64,000 nt of DNA, taken from assembly GCF_027594785.1 (NCBI RefSeq), contig NZ_CP075584.1, positions 3,596,001 to 3,660,000 of the forward strand. The letters are read 5' to 3'. Shown here one piece after another: positions 31,888 through 44,743 of the stretch; position 1 is the stretch's first letter; the number at the start of each line of letters is the position of its first letter. The notes beneath the pieces are model-generated. The model had not been told where the DNA came from. It was given only the letters and a program-made list of their open reading frames with translations, and made no database searches. This DNA is from Cryobacterium breve. Its GTDB lineage: Bacteria; Actinomycetota; Actinomycetes; Actinomycetales; Microbacteriaceae. The position numbers were made by a program, and so were the translations under genes.

Positions 31888-34469
31888 TGCGCGTCCCTCT
31901 GAGCTGGCTCGGCGAATTCGTCGACCTCGAACCCGGCACCACTCCCGAAGCCGTGCACGCCGCCCTCGTGAGCGTCGGCCTCGAAGAAGAAGAGATCCAC
32001 CGCTTTGAACTGACCGGCCCGATCGTGGTCGGCGAGGTTCTCGAATTCGTCGGCGAGCCCCAGACCAACGGCAAGACCATCAACTGGTGCCAGGTGCGCG
32101 TCGCCCCCGGCGACGAGACCGCTGCGGACGGCGGCCCCGCCGTGCACGGCATCGTCTGCGGGGCGCACAACTTCGTCGTCGGCGACAAGGTCGTCGTGAC
32201 CCTGCCCGGCGCCGTGCTGCCCGGCCCGTTCGCGATCGCGCCCCGGAAGACCTACGGCCACGTTTCCGACGGCATGATCGCCTCAGCCCGTGAGCTCGGC
32301 CTCGGCGACGAGCACGACGGCATCCTGCTGTTGAAGAACCTCGGCCTCGACGACGCCCCCGTTGGCACAGACGCGATCGCCCTCCTCGGCCTTGACGACA
32401 CCGCCGTCGAGGTCAACGTGACCCCCGACCGCGGCTACGCGTTCTCGATCCGTGGCATCGCCCGCGAATACTCGCACGCGACCGGGGCGGCCTTCCGCGA
32501 CCCGGCCCTCGCGACTGCGCCCGCCGTCTCGACGGTCGAGTTCCCCGTCACGCTCGCCGACGCGGCCCCGATTCGCGGCCGCTCGGGTGCGAGCGTCTTC
32601 GTGACCCGCGCCGTGCGCGGCGTCGACCCGTCCCGGCCCACCCCGGCCTGGATGATCACCCGGCTTGCCCTCGCCGGCATGCGGTCGATCTCGCTCGTCG
32701 TCGACGTGACCAATTACGTCATGCTCGAACTCGGCCAGCCGCTGCACGGCTACGACCTGGACGCGCTCACCGGCGGCATCCTGGTGCGCCGGGCGGAACC
32801 GGGGGAGAAGCTCACGACCCTCGACGGCGTCGTGCGCGCCCTGCACCCGGAAGACCTCCTGATCACCGACGAGTCCGGTGCGATAGGCCTCGCCGGGGTG
32901 ATGGGCGGCCGCAGCACCGAGATCGGCGCCACCACCACGAACGTGCTCATCGAGGCCGCGAACTTCGACCCGGTGTCGATCGCCCGCAGCGCCCGCCGTC
33001 ACAAGCTCCCGAGTGAAGCCTCGCGTCGATTCGAACGCGGGGTGGACCCGCAGGTCGCCGCCGTCGCGGCAGCTCGCGTCGTGCAGCTGCTCGTCGACCT
33101 CGCCGGTGGAACCGCCGACGCTCTCGGCTCCGCGGTCGATTCCTCGGTTGCGCCGGTCGCGATCGAGCTTCCGCGCGACTTCATCACCGGCCTGATCGGA
33201 CGCACCTACTCGGACGAGGAGGAGCGTTCCGCCCTCGCCGAGATCGGCGGCGTGCTCGTCGACACCCCGACCGGACTCTCGGTGACCCCGCCGACCTGGC
33301 GGCCTGACCTCACCGACAAGTGGACCCTCGCCGAGGAGGTCGCCCGAATCGTCGGCTACGACAGCATCCCCTCGGTGCTCCCGGTCGCCCCGCCCGGCCG
33401 TGGCCTCACCCTCCTGCAGCGCCTGCGCTGCACGGTCGCGCAGACCCTCGCGGCGACCGGCCACACCGAGGTGCTCGCCTACCCGTTCGTGTCCGAGTCC
33501 GACAATCGCCTGTTCGCGCCGCTCGCCGCCGTGGCAGCGGATGCCGCCGGTGCCGCCGCCGGCGTCCCCGCCGTCGCCGAGGTTCCCCAGATCCGCGTCG
33601 CGAACCCGCTCGACGGCGAGGCGCCCTTCCTGCGCACCTCGATCCTCCCTGGGCTCCTGCGGATCGCGCATCGCAACCGTTCTCGCGGGATCACCGACCT
33701 GGCCGTCTTCGAACAGGGCCTCGTCTTCCGGCCGGTGGCGGGCATCCGCTATGGCAGCCTCGTCGTGCCGGCGGGTGCCGTGCGCCCGAGCGCGGAACTC
33801 GAGGCCGAGCTCAACGCGGGCATCCCGCCGCAGCCGTACTCCGTCGCCGTCGTGCTGACCGGCAACACCGTGCGCCACCAGCCGGGTCGGCCGCCGCTCA
33901 GCGCCGGCTGGCAGGACGCCCTGACCGCCGTGCAGCAGGTCGCGCTTGCGACCGGCGTGTCGATCCTGGTGCGCCAGGGCGCGCACCCGGCGATGCACCC
34001 CGGCCGCACTGCCGAGCTGTTCGTCGCCACCCCCGCCGGGGAACTGAGCGTCGGCTTCGCGGGCGAACTGCTGCCCGCCGTCGCGATCGACTTCGACCTG
34101 CCCGCCGTGGTCGCCGTCGCCGAGATCACCCTCTCGGACGTCTTCGCCCAGGCCGGCGCCGAGCTGCACGCCGCACCGATCAGGACGATGCCGGCCGCGA
34201 CGCAGGACCTCTCGCTCGTCGTCAGCGCCGCGGTGCCCGCCGCCGAGGTGCTCGCGGCCGTTGCTGAAGGGGCCGGCGCGCTGCTCGACCACATCGAACT
34301 TGTCGACGACTACCGCGGCACCGGCATCGAGCCCGGCCGCAAGTCACTGACGTTCGCGCTGCGGTTCCGGGCCGCCGACCGCACCCTGACCGCCGCGGAA
34401 GCGAGCGACGCGAAGCTCGCCGGTGTCGCAGTCGCGACCGCCCGCTTCGACGCGACGCTCCGCGAGTAG
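31887..34469 (+). CDS. pheT: Phenylalanyl-tRNA synthetase beta subunit
   Basis: Beta subunit carrying tRNA-binding and editing domains, 860 residues. It starts MRVPLSWLGEFVDLEPGTTP. The EMAP-like tRNA-binding fold has VGEVLEFVGEPQTNGKTINW, the B3/B4 editing region includes DVTNYVMLELGQPLHGYDLD, and the B5 region has TPPTWRPDLTDKWTLAEEVA. The C-terminal anticodon-binding ferredoxin fold ends RTLTAAEASDAKLAGV. The coupling to pheS and its length are normal, and no frame break was found. Confidence 0.97.
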
Positions 34470-34533
34470 CCGCCAGGGCCCGGACCGCCGCCGCCCCAAT
34501 CCCGCCGGACCCTCCGCGAACGACCCTTCCCAG

Positions 34534-34597
34534 CGCGCGCCATTTCCGCCGTTTCGCGCCAGGCATGCCTGGCGCGAAACGGCGGAAATGGCGCGCG
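34534..34597. repeat. 64-bp perfect palindrome between pheT and argC
   Basis: Perfectly self-complementary about the centre 34565/34566 (GGCATGCC). Each half reads GCGCGCGCCATTTCCGCC followed by GTTTCGCGCCAGGCA. Further GGCGC-rich half-motifs follow to about 34640. The 38-bp palindrome at 10886-10923 shares the central 38 bases. It starts 65 bases after pheT. It could be a terminator or a mobile palindromic element. Confidence 0.9.
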
Positions 34598-34742
34598 ATT
34601 GGGCGCAGGTGGCGCGTAGCGGCGGAGATGGCGCGCAACTTTCTTGCGTGAGCAGCTGATGTGCACTCGGGTGTCCGGGTGCGGATTCCGGCGGGAGCCG
34701 GGCCGATGTCGCCCGGATTCCCGGGGGCGCTGGGCAGCGCGA

Positions 34743-34748
34743 TAGGTT
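34743..34748 (+). promoter_or_regulatory. -10 box of leaderless argC (arg operon promoter)
   Basis: TAGGTT ends 6 bases before the argC ATG at 34755. No ARG-box palindrome was recognised in the 100 bases upstream. Confidence 0.5.
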
Positions 34749-34754
34749 TGTCAC

Positions 34755-35801
34755 ATGGCTTTTTCGGTAGCAATTGCAGGCGCGAGTGGTTACGCGGGCG
34801 GAGAATTGCTGCGAATGCTCGCAGGACACCCCGAATTCGAGGTGCGCACGGTGACCGCGCACAGTAATGCGGGCCAGCGACTGATCGACGTGCAACCGCA
34901 CCTCCGCAGCCTCGCACACCTCACCCTCACGGACACGAGCCCCGCGAGCCTCTCCGGGCACGACGTGGTCTTCCTCGCCTTGCCGCACGGGGCATCCGGC
35001 GCCCTGAGTGCTGAGCTTTCGCCCGACACGCTCGTGATCGACTGCGGCGCAGACCACCGCCTCGAGGACGCAGCCGACTGGGCGGCCTTCTACGGCGGCG
35101 ACTACTTCGGCTCCTGGACCTACGGCGTCCCCGAACTTCCGATCCCCGGAGGCGGCAAGCAGCGCTCGCGGCTGGTCGGCGCCCGCCGGATCGCGGCCCC
35201 CGGCTGCAACGCGAGCACCGTGGCCCTCGCCCTCGCCCCCGGCATCCACGCGGGCGTGATCGAACCCGAGGACCTCGTCGCCGTGCTCGCCGTCGGCCCG
35301 TCCGGAGCGGGCAAGAGCCTCAAGGTTCCCAACCTGGCCGCAGAGGTCCTCGGCTCGGCCAACCCCTACGCCGTCGGCGGCACCCACCGGCACATCCCCG
35401 AGATCCAGCAGAGCCTGCGCTGGGCCGGCGCCGCACACCCCACCATCTCGTTCACGCCCGTGATCGTGCCGATGTCCCGCGGCATCCTCGCCACGGCGAC
35501 CGCCCGCCTCGTGCCCGGCACATCCGTGGCCGCCGTCCGCGCCGCCTGGGAGAACGCGTACGCCGACGAGCCCTTCGTGCACCTGCTTCCCGCAGGGCAC
35601 TTCCCGCGCACGAGCGACGTGCTCGGCGCCAACACCGCGCTTATCGGCCTCGCAGTCGACGAGGCCGCCGGCCGCGTCGTCACGGTGACCGCCGTCGACA
35701 ACCTCGCCAAGGGCACCGCCGGTGCCGCGATCCAATCCGCAAACCTGGCCCTCGGGCTGCCCGAAACCCTGGGCCTCAGCATGAATGGAGTCGCCCCGTG
35801 A
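34755..35801 (+). CDS. argC: N-acetyl-gamma-glutamyl-phosphate reductase ArgC
   Basis: NADPH-dependent third step of arginine synthesis. It has 348 residues. The nucleotide-binding start is [18 protein letters not shown]. The catalytic cysteine lies in [14 protein letters not shown], a [10 protein letters not shown] loop follows, and HIPEIQQ plus VTPV-like [14 protein letters not shown] mark the substrate domain. The order argC-J-B-D-F-G-H follows. The stop overlaps the argJ GTG as GTGA. Confidence 0.97.
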   Translation: MAFSVAIAGASGYAGGELLRMLAGHPEFEVRTVTAHSNAGQRLIDVQPHLRSLAHLTLTDTSPASLSGHDVVFLALPHGASGALSAELSPDTLVIDCGADHRLEDAADWAAFYGGDYFGSWTYGVPELPIPGGGKQRSRLVGARRIAAPGCNASTVALALAPGIHAGVIEPEDLVAVLAVGPSGAGKSLKVPNLAAEVLGSANPYAVGGTHRHIPEIQQSLRWAGAAHPTISFTPVIVPMSRGILATATARLVPGTSVAAVRAAWENAYADEPFVHLLPAGHFPRTSDVLGANTALIGLAVDEAAGRVVTVTAVDNLAKGTAGAAIQSANLALGLPETLGLSMNGVAP

Positions 35802-36971
35802 GCGTCACAACCCCCGCCGGATTCTCGGCAGCCGGCGTCACCGCCGGCCTCAAGAAGTCCGGCGGACTCGACCTCGCCGTGGTGCAGAACCTCGGCCCGC
35901 TCTCGAGCGCCGCGACCGTGTTCACGAGCAACCGCTGCAAGGCGAACCCGGTGATCTGGAGCCAGCAGGTCATGCGCGGCGGCCGGGTGAGCGCGATCGT
36001 GCTCAACTCGGGCGGGGCGAACTGCTACACCGGCAGCATCGGGTTCCAGACCACCCACGCGACCGCGGAAGCCGTCGGCGAACGCCTGGGCGTGTCCGCC
36101 GGGGAGGTGCTCGTCTGCTCGACCGGCCTGATCGGCGAACAGCTCGACCTCGACAAGATCACCGCGGGTATCTGGGACGCCACCCTCGCCCTTCAGAAGG
36201 ACGACTCGACCTCCGCCGAGGCCGGCCTCTCCGCGGCCCGGGCCATCATGACGACGGACACCACCCCGAAGCAGTCCGCCGTGACCGCGCCGGCCGGCTG
36301 GTCGATCGGCGGAATGGCCAAGGGCGCAGGCATGCTCGCACCCGGCCTCGCGACGATGCTCGTCGTGATCACGACCGACGCCGTCCTCGACTCCGCCCAG
36401 CTCGACACCGCCCTCCGGGTCGCCACTCGGCTCACCTTCGACCGCCTCGATTCCGACGGCTGCATGTCGACGAATGACACCGTGAGCCTGCTCGGCTCCG
36501 GCGCGAGCGGAATCAAGCCGGACGAGGCCGAATTCGCCGCGGCACTCACCGCGATCTGCCAGGACCTCACCCTGCAGGCTCCAGGCCGACGCGGAGGGCA
36601 GCGCCCACGACGTGGCCATCACCGTCCGCAACGCCGCGACCGAAGCCGACGCCGTCACCGTCGCCCGCGCGGTGTCCCGCAGCAATCTGTTCAAGACCGC
36701 CATCTTCGGCAACGACCCGAACTGGGGCCGCGTGCTCGCCGCCGTCGGCACGACGGATGCCGCCTTCGACCCGTACAACATCGACGTCACGATCAACGGG
36801 GTGCAGGTGTGCACCGCGGGGGAGCCGGACCAGCCCCGAGAACTCGTCGACCTCACCCCGCGGTCGGTGACCGTGCTGATCACCCTGCACGCGGGAGACG
36901 CGGAAGCGACGATCTGGACCAACGACCTCACGCACGCCTACGTCGAAGAGAACAGCGCGTACTCAAGTTGA
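35798..36971 (+). CDS. argJ: Bifunctional glutamate N-acetyltransferase/amino-acid acetyltransferase ArgJ (apparent frameshift)
   Basis: Recycles the acetyl group from N-acetylornithine to glutamate; some members also use acetyl-CoA. Corrected length is 390 residues. The autoprocessing site is in [21 protein letters not shown] (nucleophile Thr of ATM; 20 residues from KGAGMLAP). The beta chain ends [16 protein letters not shown], as in the family. The frame breaks at 36575-36581: CAGGCTC for CAGCTC between LTLQ and [12 protein letters not shown]. The argB TTG start overlaps the stop by four bases. The enzyme matures by self-cleavage into two chains, so the break lies within the beta chain. 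Confidence 0.93.
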
Positions 36972-37966
36972 CCCGTCACACGCACGGCAAGGCCTCGCAC
37001 CGGCATCCGCTCGCGGACACCGGCGCCGGAACGCACGCCAGTGACGCCGAGGTCGACACGACAGAGACCGAGACCAACACCCGCGCCGAGGCCGCGGTCA
37101 AGGCCGAGACCCTGATCGAGTCCCTGCCCTGGCTCAAGCACTTCCACGACAAGATCATCGTCGTCAAGTTCGGCGGCAACGCCATGGTCAGCGAGGCGCT
37201 GCAGCGCAGCTTCGCCGAAGACATGGTCTACCTCCGCTACGCCGGCCTCCGCCCCGTCGTCGTGCACGGCGGCGGCCCGCAGATCTCGGCGATGCTCGAC
37301 CGCCTCGGCATCCAGAGCGAATTCCGCGGCGGCTACCGGGTGACGACCCCCGAGGCCATGGACGTCGTCCGGATGGTGCTCACCGGCCAGATCAACCGCG
37401 AGCTCGTCAGCCACATCAACGAGCACGGCCCCCTCGCGGCCGGCCTCTCCGGCGAGGATGCCGGACTCTTCCAGGGCCGCCGCCGCGGCACCATGATCGA
37501 CGGCGTCGAGGTCGACCTCGGCCTCGTCGGCGACGTGATCGGCGTCGACCCCGAGGCCGTGCACGCGCAACTCAACGCGGGCCGCATCCCGGTGGTCTCC
37601 TCGATCGCCCCGGACACGGATGTCCCTGGCCAGTCCCTGAACATCAACGCCGACGCCGCCGCCGCGTCCCTCGCCATCGCGCTCGGGGCCGAGAAGCTCG
37701 TCATCCTCACCGATGTCGCCGGGCTCTACAGCGACTGGCCGAACCGGGACTCCCTCGTCTCGATCATCGAGGTCCCCGAGCTCCGTGCCCTGCTTCCCGA
37801 ACTGGAATCGGGCATGATCCCCAAGATGACCGCCTGCCTCGACGCCGTCGACGGCGGCGTCGCGAAGGCCGCCATCATCGACGGGCGCGTGCCGCACTCG
37901 ATCCTGCTCGAGGTCTTCACCGGGAGCGGCATCGGCACCGAAGTCGTTCCCCGGACCACCCCCTGA
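36968..37966 (+). CDS. argB: Acetylglutamate kinase ArgB
   Basis: Phosphorylates N-acetylglutamate and is usually the arginine-inhibited step. It has 332 residues from TTG 36968, which overlaps the argJ stop (TTGA). The first ~40 residues are a His/Thr/Glu-rich extension. The kinase core begins [18 protein letters not shown], with [38 protein letters not shown] and [12 protein letters not shown]. An N-terminal helix before the core is typical of arginine-sensitive hexameric enzymes, so feedback inhibition is likely but inferred. Confidence 0.95.
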   Translation: MTRHTHGKASHRHPLADTGAGTHASDAEVDTTETETNTRAEAAVKAETLIESLPWLKHFHDKIIVVKFGGNAMVSEALQRSFAEDMVYLRYAGLRPVVVHGGGPQISAMLDRLGIQSEFRGGYRVTTPEAMDVVRMVLTGQINRELVSHINEHGPLAAGLSGEDAGLFQGRRRGTMIDGVEVDLGLVGDVIGVDPEAVHAQLNAGRIPVVSSIAPDTDVPGQSLNINADAAAASLAIALGAEKLVILTDVAGLYSDWPNRDSLVSIIEVPELRALLPELESGMIPKMTACLDAVDGGVAKAAIIDGRVPHSILLEVFTGSGIGTEVVPRTTP

Positions 37967-38000
37967 CCCTCGCGACACCACCGACACAACGGATTTGAGA

Positions 38001-39264
38001 ATGACAGGCAAAACGACCACCGACTCACCGGCAACCCACGCGGGCACGACAGACGCGGCCACCCTCGCTACACGCAGCGAGGGCTGGCGGGACCGATACA
38101 CCGCGGCGATGATGCTCACCTTCGCGCCTCCGCGCGCGATGCTCGTCCGTGGCGCCGGCTGCTACGTCTGGGACGAGAACGGCACCGAATACCTCGACTT
38201 CCTCGCGGGCATCGCCGTCAACTCCCTCGGGCACGCCCACCCCGAGATGGTCGCCGCCGTGTCCGCCCAGGTCGGCACCCTCGCGCACATCTCCAACTAC
38301 TTCGCGTCGCCCTCACAGATCGAGCTCGCCGAACGACTCAAGCGCATCACCGGGGCCGGCCAGGCCGGCCGCGTCTACTTCTGCAACTCGGGCGCCGAGG
38401 CCAACGAGGCCGCGTTCAAACTCGCCCGTCTCAATATCGGCAGCGATCCCGCCCGGCCGCGCACCCGCATCCTCTCGTTGCACGAGTCCTTCCACGGCCG
38501 CACCATGGGTGCGCTCGCCCTGTCGGGGAAGCCCGCGATGCGGGCGCCGTTCCTGCCGGTTCCCGGCGGTGTCGAGCACATCCACGCGACCTTCGAGGCC
38601 CTCGAGGCCGCGATCGACGATACCGTCGCCGCCCTGTTCCTCGAGCCCGTGCAGGGGGAGGCCGGCGTCATCGACCTGCCCGATGGTTTCCTGCGCCGCG
38701 CCCGCGAACTCTGCACCCGGCACGGTGTGCTGCTCATCCTCGACGAGGTTCAGACCGGTGCCGGACGCACCGGAGACTGGTTCGCGTACCAGCACGACGG
38801 CATCCTGCCCGATGCGATCTCGATCGCCAAGGGCATCGGCGGCGGCGTGCCGATCGGCGCGCTCGTCACCTTCGGTGCGACGTCCGAGCTGTTCCAACGC
38901 GGCCAGCACGGCTCGACCTTCGGCGGGAACCCGCTTGCGACCACGACCGCCAACACCGTGCTCGGCATCATCGAGCGGGACGGCCTCGTCGCCAACGCCG
39001 CCCGCCGCGGCGAGCAGGCTCCGCGACCTGATCCTCGGTTTCGACTCCCCGCACATCCTCGAGGTGCGCGGCCGCGGCCTTCTGCTCGGCATCGGACTTG
39101 CCGAGCCCGTCGCACTGAAGCTCGCCGATGCGGCCCTCGAGGCCGGCCTCATCATCAACGCCGCCAACGAGTCCACCATCCGGCTCGCGCCGCCCCTCAT
39201 CGTCGGCGACACCGAGCTGGCCGAATTCGGGCGCCGATTCGGGCTCGCCCTGGCCAGCCTCTAG
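38001..39264 (+). CDS. argD: Acetylornithine aminotransferase ArgD (apparent frameshift)
   Basis: PLP-dependent class III aminotransferase making N-acetylornithine. Corrected length is about 420 residues. Landmarks are FLAGIAVNSLGHAHPEM, FCNSGAEANEAAFKLAR, SFHGRTMGALALSGKP, ILDEVQTGAGRTG and the PLP lysine in SIAKGIGGGVPIGA. The frame breaks at 39015-39021: CAGGCTC for CAGCTC, after which LRDLILGFDSPHILEVRGRG continues to ALASL at 39264. ATG 38001 is chosen as the first ATG in a disordered Thr/Ala-rich N terminus of ~25 residues. Confidence 0.93.
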
Positions 39265-39269
39265 GCTGA

Positions 39270-40233
<964 letters not shown>

Positions 40234-40267
40234 ACTTGAGACTTAGTAGATATTCAAAGGGAGAACC

Positions 40268-41467
40268 ATGGCTGAACGTGTTGTGCTCGCATACTCCGGT
40301 GGACTGGACACCTCAGTCGGCATTGGCTGGCTGAAGGATGCGACCGGCAAGGAGGTCGTAGCACTCGCCATCGACGTCGGACAGGACGGCGAAGACATGG
40401 AGGCGATCCGCCAGCGTGCGCTCGACTGCGGCGCCGTCGAGGCCATCGTCGTCGACGCGAAGGACGAATTCGCCAACGACTACATCGTCCCGGCCCTCAA
40501 GGCCAACGCGCTGTACCAGAAGCGCTACCCGCTCGTCTCCGCGCTCAGCCGCCCGCTGATCGCCAAGTATCTCGCCTCGACCGCGAAGGCGCTCGGCGCC
40601 GACAGCGTCGCGCACGGCTGCACCGGCAAGGGCAACGACCAGGTCCGGTTCGAAGCCGCCGTCGCCGCGCTCGCCCCCGACCTGATCTCCCTCGCCCCGG
40701 TCCGCGACTTCGCGCTGACCCGCGACAAGGCCATCATCTACGCCGCTGAGCACAACCTGCCGATCAAGCAGTCCGCGAAGAGCCCGTACTCGATCGACCA
40801 GAACGTCTACGGGCGCGCGGTCGAGACCGGCTTCCTCGAAGACCCGTGGAACGCCCCGATCGAAGACCTCTACACGTACACCCAGGACCCCACGGTCACG
40901 CGGGACGCGACCGAGGTCGTCATCCGCTTCGACCAGGGCGTTCCCGTGGCGATCGATGGCAAGCCGGTCACCCCGCTGCAGGCCATCGAGATCATGAACA
41001 AGCTCGCCGGCGACCAGGGCGTCGGCCGTATCGACATGGTCGAGGACCGCCTCGTCGGAATCAAGAGCCGCGAGGTCTACGAGGCCCCCGCCGGCATCGC
41101 CCTCATCGCCGCGCACGAAGAGCTCGAGAACATGACGATCGAGCGCGACCTCGCCCGCTACAAGCGCGGCGTCGAAGCCAAGTGGGCCGAACTCGTCTAC
41201 GACGGGCTCTGGTTCTCCGGCCTCAAGCGTGCCCTCGACGTGTTCATCGACGAGACGCAGAAGTACGTGACCGGCGACATCCGCCTCAAGCTGCACGCCG
41301 GCACCGCGGTCGTCACGGGACGCACGAGCCCGCAGAGCCTCTACGACTTCAACCTCGCCACCTACGACACCGGTGACACCTTCGACCAGAGCATGGCCAA
41401 GGGGTTCATCGAGCTGTGGTCGCTGCCGAGCAAGATCTCCGCACGCCGCGACCTGGCCGGCAAGTAG
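40268..41467 (+). CDS. argG: Argininosuccinate synthase ArgG
   Basis: ATP-dependent ligation of citrulline and aspartate. It has 399 residues. The ATP pyrophosphatase loop is [15 protein letters not shown] at the N terminus. Also visible are [34 protein letters not shown] and a C-terminal helix around [17 protein letters not shown] ribosome-binding site, AAAGGGAG, precedes the ATG. It is complete and in frame. It lies 34 bases after argF, where argR is usually found in related operons. Confidence 0.98.
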   Translation: MAERVVLAYSGGLDTSVGIGWLKDATGKEVVALAIDVGQDGEDMEAIRQRALDCGAVEAIVVDAKDEFANDYIVPALKANALYQKRYPLVSALSRPLIAKYLASTAKALGADSVAHGCTGKGNDQVRFEAAVAALAPDLISLAPVRDFALTRDKAIIYAAEHNLPIKQSAKSPYSIDQNVYGRAVETGFLEDPWNAPIEDLYTYTQDPTVTRDATEVVIRFDQGVPVAIDGKPVTPLQAIEIMNKLAGDQGVGRIDMVEDRLVGIKSREVYEAPAGIALIAAHEELENMTIERDLARYKRGVEAKWAELVYDGLWFSGLKRALDVFIDETQKYVTGDIRLKLHAGTAVVTGRTSPQSLYDFNLATYDTGDTFDQSMAKGFIELWSLPSKISARRDLAGK

Positions 41468-41477
41468 GGTCCGGAGC

Positions 41478-42915
<1,438 letters not shown>

Positions 42916-42968
42916 CCGGATCCACCGGTGGGCGTCGCTCGTGAACCGAGCCGCGGCGGGCGCCGCCG

Positions 42969-43593
42969 GTGAGCTTCGATCGGGAACTGTTCGCCCGGCC
43001 GTCGGTGGAACTCGCACCGCTACTGCTCGGAGCCGTGCTGAGCCACGGCGGGGGTGGCCATGCGGATCACCGAGGTCGAGGCGTACCTCGGCGACGGAAC
43101 CGACCCGGGTTCGCACGCCTTCCGGGGTCGCACCCGACGTAATGCGACCATGTACGGCCCGCCCGGGCACCTCTACGCGTATTTCAGCTACGGAATGCAC
43201 GTCTGCGCCAACATCGTCTGTTCCCCGGAGGGCGAGGCGTCAGCGCTCCTGCTCCGCGGCGGCGAAGTCGTCGACGGACTGGTCGAAGCCCGGTCGCGCC
43301 GCACGACCTCGAAGGCCGACGTTGACCTGGCGAGGGGACCGGCGCGACTCACGATCGCCCTGGGGATCGGGCTCGGCGACGACGGCGCCGATCTCGCCGT
43401 TCCGCCGTTCGACCTGACCCTGCGCACTGGTCCCTCGCCGGCGATGCTCAACGGGCCGCGGACCGGCGTCAGCGGTCCCGGTGGGGGAGCGGAATTCCCG
43501 TGGCGGTTCTGGATCCCGGGCGACCCGACCGTGTCGCCCTACCGGCGGCATCCGAAGCTCGCGCAGCCCACCCCCGGCCCGACTCAGCCCTAG
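42969..43593 (+). CDS. 3-methyladenine DNA glycosylase, AAG/MPG type (apparent frameshift)
   Basis: Base-excision glycosylase for alkylated purines. Corrected length is 207 residues. The N terminus reads LFARPSVELAPLLLGAVLSH. After the break come the catalytic-region segments RITEVEAYLGDGTDPGSHAF and RNATMYGPPGHLYAYFSYGM (the Glu of EVEAY acts in catalysis, Tyr residues stack on the base). ARGPARLTIALGI follows, then the RIGI-like end. The frame breaks in the G-run at 43050-43054: five G where four give S-H-G-G-V-A-M-R. The GTG start at 42969 is 53 bases after argH. A repeat array follows. Confidence 0.9.
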
Positions 43594-43610
43594 ACCCCGC
43601 GCCCATCAGC

Positions 43611-44067
43611 GGTCACGCGTGTCCCCGGGGGCTAACTCAGGAAATCTTCCGGCCGGGCGGTCGACGGCCCGCGGACCAGTGCGGCGGATGCTCTTGAGCC
43701 GTCAGATTCTCCTGAGTTGGCCCCCTCGGTCGGTCATGCCTACTCGCGGGGGCCAGTTCCGGAATTCTGCCTGTATTCGCGGCTGGTCACGCGTGTCCCC
43801 GGGGGCTAACTCAGGAAATCTGCCCGCCGGGCGGTCAACGGCCCGCGGACCAGTGCTGCCGATCGGCGCGAGCCGGCATATCTCCTGAGTTAGCCCCCTC
43901 AGCCGGTCGTGCCCCCTCGCGGGGGCTAGCTCAGGAATTCTGCCCGCGCACACGGCCGGTCACGCCTCTGCGCGGGGCTAACTCAGGAAATCCGCCGGGC
44001 TGACCCGGCCGACTCGCGGAATAGTGCGGCCGATCAGCGCGAGCCGGCGGATTCTCCTGAGTTAGCC
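43611..44067. repeat. 174-bp tandem repeat array with internal hairpins
   Basis: Three copies start at 43611, 43785 and 43958, each with GGTCACGC then GGGGCTAACTCAGGAAATC. The first 70 bases of copies 1 and 2 are almost identical; copy 3 is diverged and ends near 44067. Each copy contains an inverted repeat (GGGGCTAACTCAGGA ... TCCTGAGTTAGCCCC, about 60 bases apart). A shorter GGGGGC(T/C)AG(C/T)TC(A/C)GGAATTCTG block also occurs in copies 1 and 2. The array fills the 550-base gap between two convergent genes, and no coding sequence is seen in it. Confidence 0.9.
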
Positions 44068-44143
44068 ACGAAAACCCGGGGCGACCCCGACAGATGCCGG
44101 GGCCTGACGGTGCGGGTGGGGCGCGAGTGACGGAAGCTGGAGC

Positions 44144-44743
44144 CTAGCTGGTCGCGATCTTCACGAGGGCGGCGCACGCGCACGCCCAGATCAGGCTCGC
44201 GAAGGTGCCGATGATGAAGCGCTCCCGGGTCTCCGCTTCGGTGAGTTCGGTGAACCGGCCGACGCCCTTGATGGCGACGACGACCGCGATCGCCTCGGGG
44301 AACCCGGCGAGGATCGCGCCTGCGACCGCAAGGCGTTCGAGGATGCCGATCATGAGACCACCGCGGAGCACCTCGTGCACGGCGCCGGTCGCGCCGGGGG
44401 CAGCGGGAGTCGCACCGTCGTCGACGAGGATTCCGCCGTGCTGGCCGGGCCGCGCGGAATCGTGGGTGGCGAAGTCGAGCGCGAGCAGGGCCATCGGACC
44501 ACCACCGACGACAGCGAGGGCGAGCGCGATTAGGCCGAGGATGACGCCGAAGGTCTCGCTGCCGCCGGGTGCGGGGGCCGCTGCGATGAGGAGGGCTCCA
44601 GCGAGGGCGCCCGCCGAGATGATCGCGAAGCTCTGTTTGCGCAACCGGAACGCGAGCACGGCACAGACGAGTGAACCGATCGTCACGAGCAAGAGCAGCA
44701 GCCAGTACAGCGTGGCGAGGATCTGGAAGGACTGGATCATCAT
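44144..44743 (-). CDS. Hypothetical membrane protein paired with a SatD-like gene
   Basis: Unrecognised protein of 199 residues with about six hydrophobic segments. The N-terminal helix is LATLYWLLLLLVTIGSLVCAVLAF, followed by SFAIISAGALAGALLIAAAP, an Ala/Leu-rich third helix and GGPMALLALDFATH. A ~35-residue Gly/Ala/Asp loop leads to the C-terminal half. That half reads GGLMIGILERLAVAGAILAG, EAIAVVVAIKGVGRFTEL and FIIGTFASLIWACACAALV. The GLMIGILERL...KGVGRF...FIIGT pattern is conserved-looking. It overlaps the SatD-like stop by four bases, so both are probably one transcript. Transport or signalling roles would be guesses. Confidence 0.65.
   Translation of the reverse strand: MMIQSFQILATLYWLLLLLVTIGSLVCAVLAFRLRKQSFAIISAGALAGALLIAAAPAPGGSETFGVILGLIALALAVVGGGPMALLALDFATHDSARPGQHGGILVDDGATPAAPGATGAVHEVLRGGLMIGILERLAVAGAILAGFPEAIAVVVAIKGVGRFTELTEAETRERFIIGTFASLIWACACAALVKIATS

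Noticed and set aside
43611-44067. CRISPR array
   Set aside because: Units are 174 bases and repeat over most of their length. No constant short repeat alternates with unique spacers.
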